Shown one piece after another: positions 1-4,351 of a stretch of DNA of 5,653 nucleotides. Origin of the DNA: Chloroflexota bacterium (GTDB lineage: Bacteria; Chloroflexota; Anaerolineae; UBA4142); assembly GCA_016200825.1 (NCBI GenBank), contig JACQEA010000116.1:1-5653 (forward strand), given 5' to 3'. The notes under the pieces were generated by a model. The model did not search any database, was not told where the DNA came from, and saw nothing but the letters and a program-made list of their open reading frames with translations. The stretch's first letter is position 1, and each line of letters starts with the position of its first letter. The position numbers and the translations under genes are program-made.

Positions 1-665
1 ATCAAAATAATGTCCGCGATCAACAAAGCCAAAATGATATACCACAGAACGTCGTACTGTCCCCAAAAAAGCAAAACGCTTTCGGCTTGCAACAGAAACG
101 CCATCGGAATAATGATGAACGAGGCGAGCAGATTCGCTGCGCGCACGCTCGTCGTGTGGCTCGATACCACCACCGCGCCCGCGACCATCACAAGCGCTTC
201 CATCGTCGTCAACAAAATAATTTGCGCGAGAATTGTTCCATCCGGCGCGTACTGAATCGAAAGAAACAAGCCGAGCAAGTATGCACCGACGCCCAGATAA
301 CTTGCGAACAGCGGCGGCAACATCGCGGAAAGCAATTTGCCAACATAGAGTGACGCGTCCGCGATCGGCGTGCCGAGCAACGGCTCCAAACTATTCCGTT
401 CTTTTTCGCCGACAAATGTTTCGAGCGCGATGATGAGCGAAAAAGAAATCGGAAAAAATCCAACGATCATCATCGCGAAGGGCACCAATCGCAACGGAAT
501 GATGACCGCGTTGTACTCTTCGACAAAATTAATCGCGACACGCGTGGACAAGTTCATGATCCACGGAAAGATCAGCGTCAAAATAATAATCGGCGCGACG
601 ATGCGCCAATCGCGCAATGAATCGCGAATTTCGCGGCGCGTGATGATCAAAGCATCGGTTAGCAT
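1..665 (-). CDS. ABC-2 type exporter permease (NatB-like), 3' end cut by window
   Basis: Membrane subunit of an ABC exporter, partner of the ATPase encoded just upstream. The frame is open from ATG 665 to the window edge (221 residues seen; the C-terminus lies outside). After a short cytoplasmic start (TRREIRDSLRDWR, residues 9-21) comes a hydrophobic segment at about 22-37, a periplasmic-type loop, a second segment at about 60-81, then GEKERNSLEPLLGTP (86-100). That motif resembles the conserved cytoplasmic 'EKE..TLE.LL..P' loop of ABC-2/NatB permeases. It is followed by GKLLSAMLPPLFASYLG and further hydrophobic stretches around 113-135, 145-170 and 180-221. The substrate cannot be told; Na+, drugs and polymers are all transported by relatives. 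No Shine-Dalgarno precedes ATG 665 on this strand; the upstream bases CTACCTCCT are the complement of one. In-frame TTG 686 is a possible alternative start, also without a ribosome site. Translation may depend on coupling or on a structure in the repeat upstream. Confidence 0.87.
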   Translation of the reverse strand, partial: MLTDALIITRREIRDSLRDWRIVAPIIILTLIFPWIMNLSTRVAINFVEEYNAVIIPLRLVPFAMMIVGFFPISFSLIIALETFVGEKERNSLEPLLGTPIADASLYVGKLLSAMLPPLFASYLGVGAYLLGLFLSIQYAPDGTILAQIILLTTMEALVMVAGAVVVSSHTTSVRAANLLASFIIIPMAFLLQAESVLLFWGQYDVLWYIILALLIADIIL

Positions 666-671
666 AGGAGG

Positions 672-741
672 TAGTCTGATAGTCAAATAGTCTGGTAGTC
701 CAAAGGCGCTAAACCCAACAGACTATTAGACTATCAGACTA
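672..741. repeat. Long imperfect inverted repeat built from TAGTC units
   Basis: Arms 672-694 and 719-741 are complementary at 22 of 23 positions, with a 24-base loop. Each arm is itself a short-period array of TAGTCTGA/TAGTC units. It fills most of the gap between the ATPase stop (754) and the permease start (665), and the stem ends 6 bases before the permease ATG. In RNA it would form a long AU-rich hairpin. There is no T-run after it on the minus strand, so it is not a typical intrinsic terminator. It may be a dispersed intergenic repeat (inference); similar TAGTC arrays are familiar to me from Chloroflexota-type genomes, but I cannot search here. Confidence 0.85.
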
Positions 742-753
742 TTCGACAAATAA

Positions 754-1671
754 CTATTGAACTAACTTGAGATACACATCTTCCAACGAACGCGGCATTT
801 CGCTCAGCGATAAAACTTGCGCGCCGATGGAATGCAATTTTTCCAACAGCAATGGATTCGCAAGCTCGGGCGCGGCGGTGTGGTACCGCAAAAACATTTC
901 GCCGTACGCTTCCACGCGAACGTTGCCATTCAAATTGGGCCACGGTTCTGTTAGCGGCTGCGCGAGTTTCACTTCAATCAACGCGTCGCCGAGCAGATCG
1001 CGCTTTAATTTTTCCGGCGTCCCAAGCGCGATTAATTTTCCGCGGCGAATAACTGCGATGCGATCCGCGAGCGTTTCGGCTTCGGGCAGATTGTGCGTGC
1101 AAAGAATTACGGTGTGCCCTTTGCCGCGCAAATCGGCAATCGCATCGCGAACTTGTTTCGCGCTTTGCGGATCCATCGCGGACGTTGGCTCATCGAGAAA
1201 AAGCACGCGCGGCGCGTGTAACATCGCGCGGATCAGCGCGATTTTTTGGCGCATCCCTTTAGAAAATTCGGCAAGCCGCCGCGCGCGCGCGTCCCACAAA
1301 CCAAATTGCTTCAATAATTCTTCCGCGCGCGTTTGACGCTCCACTGCGCGCATCCCTTGCAACTCGCCAAAGAAATCCAAATAGTCGCCCGCGCGCATCC
1401 GCAGATACAAGCCGGGAAATTCCGTGAGATGACCAACGCGATGCCGCACTTGCCGCGCGTCGTTTACCACATCGCATCCATCTATCCGCGCGTAACCATC
1501 GGTCGGTTTGAGAATCGAAGACAACATTCGTACGGTCGTCGTTTTGCCCGCACCGTTCGGTCCAAGCAACGCGAGAATCTGGCCTTCGGCGACGGTGAAG
1601 GTGAGATGATCAACGGCGACAAGATTTTCAAATTGCTTTGTGAGACCGACGGCTTGGATTAGCGGAGACAA
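754..1671 (-). CDS. ABC exporter ATP-binding protein (NatA-like, ABC-2 system)
   Basis: Cytoplasmic ATPase that powers export by the ABC-2 permease downstream. From TTG 1671 the protein has 305 residues, normal for the family, and begins MSPLIQAVGLTKQF. Seen in order: Walker A GPNGAGKTT (about 37-45); a Q-loop region GHLTEFPGLY (80-89) with no Gln, similar to the LPE-type loop of NatA-like proteins; signature EFSKGMRQK (135-143), an SKGM variant of LSGGQ usual in this group; Walker B VLFLDEPTSAMDP (156-168); and the switch His in CTHN (193). The C-terminal 90 residues, ending LEDVYLKLVQ, fit the accessory domain common in these exporters. The ORF is open to 1716 and ATG 1689 is an alternative start. 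I prefer TTG 1671 (or 1674) because a perfect TATAAT overlaps ATG 1689 and because homologues normally start close to this point; GGGGG just upstream is a weak ribosome site. The substrate is unknown. Confidence 0.93.
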   Translation of the reverse strand: MSPLIQAVGLTKQFENLVAVDHLTFTVAEGQILALLGPNGAGKTTTVRMLSSILKPTDGYARIDGCDVVNDARQVRHRVGHLTEFPGLYLRMRAGDYLDFFGELQGMRAVERQTRAEELLKQFGLWDARARRLAEFSKGMRQKIALIRAMLHAPRVLFLDEPTSAMDPQSAKQVRDAIADLRGKGHTVILCTHNLPEAETLADRIAVIRRGKLIALGTPEKLKRDLLGDALIEVKLAQPLTEPWPNLNGNVRVEAYGEMFLRYHTAAPELANPLLLEKLHSIGAQVLSLSEMPRSLEDVYLKLVQ

Positions 1672-1687
1672 CAAAACCCCCGCGCGC

Positions 1688-1716
1688 ATTATAGGCGCGT
1701 TCAAAGTGGTGAGCAA
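1688..1716 (-). promoter_or_regulatory. Candidate sigma-70-type promoter for the ABC ATPase gene
   Basis: On the minus strand TTGCTC (1716-1711) and a perfect TATAAT (1693-1688) are separated by 17 bases. Transcription would start near 1681, leaving a leader of about 10 bases before TTG 1671. The -35 matches consensus at only 3 of 6 positions. If real, ATG 1689 lies inside the promoter and cannot be the start codon of this transcript. Confidence 0.5.
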
Positions 1717-1749
1717 TGGGACTGGGATACCAAATGCGAAATAATTTTT

Positions 1750-1829
1750 ACCGCAAAGACGCCAAGGGCAAAGAAAAAAAATGAAGCGTTTAAGTTTGTT
1801 TTATTGTTTATTCTTGGCGTCTTTGCGGT
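1750..1829. repeat. Inverted repeat with perfect 17-bp arms (ACCGCAAAGACGCCAAG family)
   Basis: Arm accgcaaagacgccaag at 1750-1766 has its exact complement at 1813-1829, with an AT-rich 46-base loop containing A8 and T-rich runs. It lies in the gap between arsC (ends 1901) and the ATPase gene. This core is a recurrent intergenic palindrome that I recognise from several environmental bacterial genomes, so it is probably a dispersed repeat rather than a gene-specific signal. It might also end the arsC transcript: the minus-strand copy is followed by TAAAAATTATTT, a poor T-tract. On the plus strand GATTTTTTATT follows, but no plus-strand gene precedes it. Confidence 0.85.
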
Positions 1830-1900
1830 GAGATTTTTTATTCTGAATAAAGTCTATTAGTTCTTTCATATTTTTTTGCATGTTTCGTGGCTGCCTTTTC

Positions 1901-2317
1901 TCAATTCACATTTAGCCACGCGTCCAGCTGCGCGCGCATCTCATCGCGCGTCGCGCGAAAGCGCGCGAGAATTTCCGCGTCCATGCCGAGTGCGCGCGCG
2001 GGATCCTCAAACGGCAGATGAATGCGTTTTCCTGCGCCAATCCAAATCGGACACGCGCCTTCGGTTGGCGCGCAGACCGTCACGATCCAATCAAAGTTTG
2101 CGCCGCGAAATTCTTCCACGCTTTTCGAACGCGCGTCCGACGCGTCAATGCCAATTTCGCGCAGGACGCGCAACGTGTACGGATTGACCTCGCGCGCGTC
2201 CAGTCCCGCCGAGCGCGCGACAAATCGCGCGGCATGAAAATGATTGACCAATTGTTCGGCGAGGATACTGCGCGCCGAATTGTGCACGCACACGAAAAGA
2301 ATGGTTTGCTTCGCCAC
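1901..2317 (-). CDS. arsC: Thioredoxin-coupled arsenate reductase, low-molecular-weight phosphatase fold
   Basis: Cytoplasmic enzyme that reduces arsenate to arsenite, with the resulting disulfide re-reduced by thioredoxin. Read from GTG 2317 the protein has 138 residues, usual for the family. The P-loop CVHNSARS (C-x5-R-S) puts the nucleophile at Cys10 and Arg at 16. TVCAPTEGACP places the redox cysteines at 82 and 89, and FEDPA places the general-acid Asp at 105. These match the known Cys10/Cys82/Cys89/Asp105 numbering of the Staphylococcus pI258 ArsC, which strongly supports both the function and the GTG start. The same frame is open upstream to 2422, but that part overlaps the preceding gene and a terminator. 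GGAG at 2332-2329 is a weak, distant ribosome site. No ArsR, ArsB or Acr3 gene is in the window, so any efflux partner is elsewhere. A protein-tyrosine phosphatase role is less likely because all three redox cysteines are present. Confidence 0.93.
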   Translation of the reverse strand: MAKQTILFVCVHNSARSILAEQLVNHFHAARFVARSAGLDAREVNPYTLRVLREIGIDASDARSKSVEEFRGANFDWIVTVCAPTEGACPIWIGAGKRIHLPFEDPARALGMDAEILARFRATRDEMRAQLDAWLNVN

Positions 2318-2349
2318 AAAAAAATCGTCTCCGGGATGTGGAGACGATT
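2318..2349 (-). terminator. Strong Rho-independent terminator of the propeller lipoprotein gene
   Basis: On the minus strand AATCGTCTCC (2349-2340) and GGAGACGATT (2332-2323) form a perfect 10-bp stem with a 7-base loop, ACATCCC. The run of seven T (2324-2318) follows, its first two bases lying in the stem. It begins 30 bases after the lipoprotein stop. Its T-run ends directly against the arsC GTG, and its 3' arm carries the only Shine-Dalgarno-like bases for arsC. Confidence 0.88.
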
Positions 2350-2375
2350 CTACTCTATTCTGCGCGCGCGTCCAA
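2347..2375 (-). promoter_or_regulatory. Candidate arsC promoter overlapping the terminator
   Basis: TTGGAC (2375-2370) and TAGAAT (2352-2347) on the minus strand are 17 bases apart. The -10 matches 5 of 6 consensus bases; the -35 matches 3 of 6. Transcription would start near 2340, at the hairpin loop, so the RNA would lack the 5' arm of the terminator and leave GGAG free for ribosomes. Confidence 0.45.
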
Positions 2376-2379
2376 TTTT

Positions 2380-3384
2380 TTAGCGCTTGGGATTCGGATC
2401 TACTTTGTAAAACATTTTCCACGTTCCATCGCGCAAACGCACGACGAACGGATCCGTAATCTGCGTGCCGGCTTGCGCGGTGAGCCGATCACCGGATTCT
2501 TGCGTCCAATTGATCGCGTCGCTGGAAATAAAACTGTTGAACGCGATTTGCGTCCGCTGATTGAACGCGTACACGCGAAATCGTCCATCCTCCAACTTGA
2601 TCGGCGCGACCGTGCCCCAATCTTTTAAACCCAAGGGTCCGACGTATTCAAATTTCAATCCGTCGTCGCTTTTCGCGATTACCGTCGCATGATCGGTGAG
2701 ACTGAAAACGTACATCAACCATTGCTTGCCGGTCCAGAAAACATCGGGATCAACCAAGCCGTTGTAGGTGAATACGGTTCCTTCTTCGGTGAAACGAATT
2801 CCATCGGCTGAAATCGCGCTGCGAATAAAATGCGATTCATGCGTATCCGTATTGCCGGTCGCGGCGTAATAATACAAACGATAACGCCCATCGCTTAACA
2901 GCACGATACTTGGATCCACCGCTTTTTGGCTGGTGAGATTTGTAATCGCGCAATTCAGAACTTGAAAAGATTTTCCGCCATCACTGGATTCCGCGCAATT
3001 CACATTTTCCGGGCGATTGTTCGCGTCCACGTAATACAAACGCACGTTGCCTGCGGGCGTGACAATCACAGTCGGCACCGACGCGTGCTCAATCAATACA
3101 CGATTGTCGCGCGACCAATTCAATCCATCACTGCTGGTCGCGCTTTCAATGTGATGCGTATATGGACCGCCCTGCGGCGCGGCAAGTGTTTGATTTGGCG
3201 CGGGATTATCTTTTGGTTTGGGTTGTGGCGACGCATCGGTTTTTTGTTTTGGCAAGGGCGTTGCCGCGTCGGCTGAAATCGCGGGCGCGGTTTGCGCGGA
3301 CGGAGTTGATGGCGCGTTCGTTGGCGCGGAATTACACGCGACTAGAAAAATAATCGGCAATACGAGAAATAAAATTTTTTTCAA
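2380..3384 (-). CDS. Secreted lipoprotein with five-bladed beta-propeller pattern (GH43/sialidase-like fold)
   Basis: Predicted envelope lipoprotein of 334 residues. The signal peptide ends in lipobox LVAC (14-17), so Cys17 would be lipidated. Residues 18-72 are a Pro/Ala/Thr/Lys-rich linker. The rest shows five alternating units. Asp-box-like motifs are SSDGLNW (84-90), SSDGGKSF (133-140), SADGIRF (192-198), SDDGLKF (239-245) and SSDAINW (287-293). After each comes a strand pair such as VDPSIVLLSDGRYRLYYY (156-173), VDPDVFWTGKQWLMYV (211-226) or TDPFVVRLRDGTWKMFYK (310-327). This matches the five-bladed propellers of GH43/GH32/GH130-type glycosidases and sialidase-like proteins. I cannot assign a catalytic triad, so it may be a sugar-binding or hydrolytic protein. 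Cys130 and Cys145 could pair. The start is TTG, fixed by AAAGGAGG 5 bases upstream and by the signal peptide. It is followed by a strong terminator. I see no convincing own promoter in 3385-3493. Confidence 0.88.
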   Translation of the reverse strand: MKKILFLVLPIIFLVACNSAPTNAPSTPSAQTAPAISADAATPLPKQKTDASPQPKPKDNPAPNQTLAAPQGGPYTHHIESATSSDGLNWSRDNRVLIEHASVPTVIVTPAGNVRLYYVDANNRPENVNCAESSDGGKSFQVLNCAITNLTSQKAVDPSIVLLSDGRYRLYYYAATGNTDTHESHFIRSAISADGIRFTEEGTVFTYNGLVDPDVFWTGKQWLMYVFSLTDHATVIAKSDDGLKFEYVGPLGLKDWGTVAPIKLEDGRFRVYAFNQRTQIAFNSFISSDAINWTQESGDRLTAQAGTQITDPFVVRLRDGTWKMFYKVDPNPKR

Positions 3385-3389
3385 TCCAA

Positions 3390-3397
3390 CCTCCTTT
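3390..3397 (-). promoter_or_regulatory. Ribosome binding site fixing a TTG start
   Basis: AAAGGAGG on the minus strand lies 5 bases before TTG 3384-3382. This near-perfect Shine-Dalgarno, together with MKKILF and the lipobox that follow, shows that the propeller lipoprotein starts with TTG. Confidence 0.88.
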
Positions 3398-3493
3398 GTT
3401 CTGCGCGTATTTTCGCCGATTACTGCTACGGAGATATGAAATTATTGTAAGCGGCGCGTAAAAAAATTTCGGGGGAATTGAGTACTAGACCGA

Positions 3494-4192
3494 TCACGGC
3501 GTTTCTAATTTGATATTCGCGGTTCCACCCAACACAACGCCTTCGTTCGAAAAACTGATCACGCGTAAATCGAGGCGCAATAAAACTTTAGGCAACACGC
3601 GGCCATTGTATTCCAACGAATCCAATTGTTTACGAAACGCATACCCTTGCACACCGCCGAACTGCGCGCCCTCCGCCGTCATTCCGAGATACGAAACGTT
3701 CGAACCCGGAATCGTTTGGCTTTTTGCCAGCGTGTACGAAACCGGCGCGCTGAATTCGATCAGGACTTGGCCTTGCGTGCCGCTCGGTTGAATCGTAATG
3801 TTGCTCAATTCAATATGCGCGGTGCCTGCAACGGTGAGCGATTGATCATCGAAGGTCAGAACGCGCGTCGTCAATTTGATTTGCGCATTCGGCACCGGCG
3901 ATCCCTGCCAATCTAATGTGTCGCCCGTTTTTTTCGGCGCTTCGAGTCCCACCAACAACACGCGCGCCGCGCCGCTCGCGGTTTTGCCGTTGTACGCAAT
4001 CGTGGTGCCGGGTAATAACGTTCCGGTCTTGATCGTGAGTGAAACCGGCGCGTCGTAAATCAACATCGTTGCGGAAGTAGTTGATGGTGCGGTTTGACCC
4101 AAAAGAGATTGCGCAACATCGCATCCCGTCAAAGACAGAGTGATGCCAAACAATAATGCAAAAATATTCCAGCGTTTGAGATGGCGAAACAT
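3494..4192 (-). CDS. Lipoprotein with two tandem copies of an unrecognised beta-rich domain
   Basis: Predicted 232-residue envelope lipoprotein of unknown function. Residues 1-23 form a signal peptide with positive start (RHLKR) and lipobox LTGC, lipid site Cys24. A Ser/Thr-rich linker follows (about 33-43). The mature part is two copies of one domain, about 44-129 and 145-229, aligned with a single one-residue gap and about 28 identical positions of 85. Shared landmarks are APVS, PG, Y.G.TA.GA, L..G...P, L..RV..F and GTA.I.L. The patterns of alternating hydrophobic residues suggest beta strands; no catalytic motif is visible. ATG 4192 is chosen over the in-frame upstream codon at 4240 because AAAGGAG lies 5 bases before it, the signal peptide begins there, and 4240 falls in the promoter -35. 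Downstream is the propeller lipoprotein after 109 bp, without a clear terminator between, so the two may be co-transcribed. Confidence 0.88.
   Translation of the reverse strand: MFRHLKRWNIFALLFGITLSLTGCDVAQSLLGQTAPSTTSATMLIYDAPVSLTIKTGTLLPGTTIAYNGKTASGAARVLLVGLEAPKKTGDTLDWQGSPVPNAQIKLTTRVLTFDDQSLTVAGTAHIELSNITIQPSGTQGQVLIEFSAPVSYTLAKSQTIPGSNVSYLGMTAEGAQFGGVQGYAFRKQLDSLEYNGRVLPKVLLRLDLRVISFSNEGVVLGGTANIKLETP
3506..4063 (-). repeat. Intragenic domain duplication in the lipoprotein gene
   Basis: The two domain copies map to 3806-4063 (first) and 3506-3760 (second). They are diverged at protein level (about one third identity), with only short shared DNA such as GAAACCGGCGCG at 3738-3749 and 4041-4052. 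The duplication is therefore old, not a recent tandem copy. Confidence 0.8.
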
Positions 4193-4197
4193 TTCGT

Positions 4198-4240
4198 CTC
4201 CTTTGGCTACGAGTGTAGCATTTTTCAAAATCAGCGTCAA
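4198..4240 (-). promoter_or_regulatory. Extended -10 promoter and ribosome site of the duplicated-domain lipoprotein
   Basis: On the minus strand TTGACG (4240-4235) and TACACT (4217-4212) are 17 bases apart, with TGC directly before the -10 as in extended -10 promoters. The start would be near 4205, then AAAGGAG (4204-4198) and ATG 4192, giving a short leader of about 13 bases. GCTAC (4206-4210) and GTAGC (4215-4219) form a small palindrome over the -10 that could be an operator; this is weak. Confidence 0.65.
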
Positions 4241-4321
4241 AGATTACTTTTTACAAAACGTTTGTTACAAAAAGCAAAAACGATTCGCTCGCCGCTATTC
4301 GCTTGTTTTGCGTAACCTCGC

Positions 4322-4327
4322 TATAAT
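4322..4327 (+). promoter_or_regulatory. Perfect -10 box (TATAAT) for the divergent spermidine-synthase-like gene
   Basis: TATAAT at 4322-4327 is the only consensus -10 in the gap. No good -35 sits at 16-18 bases; TTGTTT at 4303-4308 is too close at 13. Transcription would begin around 4333-4337, at or just before TTG 4337. An 8-base direct repeat TTACAAAA (4251-4258 and 4265-4272) lies upstream and could bind an activator (speculative). Confidence 0.5.
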
Positions 4328-4351
4328 CAAACCACTTTGCAAACATTTTTT

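Noticed and set aside
666..671. Perfect AGGAGG on the plus strand
   Set aside because: No start codon follows at a suitable distance and the frames downstream on the plus strand are antisense to real genes; it is a by-product of the repeat edge.
767..1336. Long plus-strand open frame of 189 codons
   Set aside because: Antisense shadow of the ABC ATPase gene, rich in Arg/Ser with no recognisable domain.
1781..1831. Plus-strand ORF of 16 codons from ATG 1781 across the repeat
   Set aside because: Too short, lies inside the inverted repeat, no Shine-Dalgarno or promoter.
1801..1869. Small minus-strand ORF of 22 codons starting ATG 1869, with SHRKDAKN inside
   Set aside because: Half of it is the CCGCAAAGACGCCAAG repeat arm read as protein; such RKDAK peptides are a familiar artefact of this repeat family, and there is no ribosome site.
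1951..1968. GC-rich hairpin TCGCGCG-AAAG-CGCGCGA
   Set aside because: It lies inside the arsC coding region and is explained by the general CGCG bias and Ala/Arg codons.
2318..2422. N-terminal extension of ArsC to the upstream start at 2422
   Set aside because: It would translate through the terminator and overlap the preceding gene; GTG 2317 gives exact canonical positions of the catalytic residues.
3450..3493. Possible terminator after the duplicated-domain lipoprotein (CCCCCGAAATTTTTTT on the minus strand)
   Set aside because: There is a T-run but no GC stem before it; only a 4-bp AATT pairing is possible, so read-through to the next lipoprotein is more likely.
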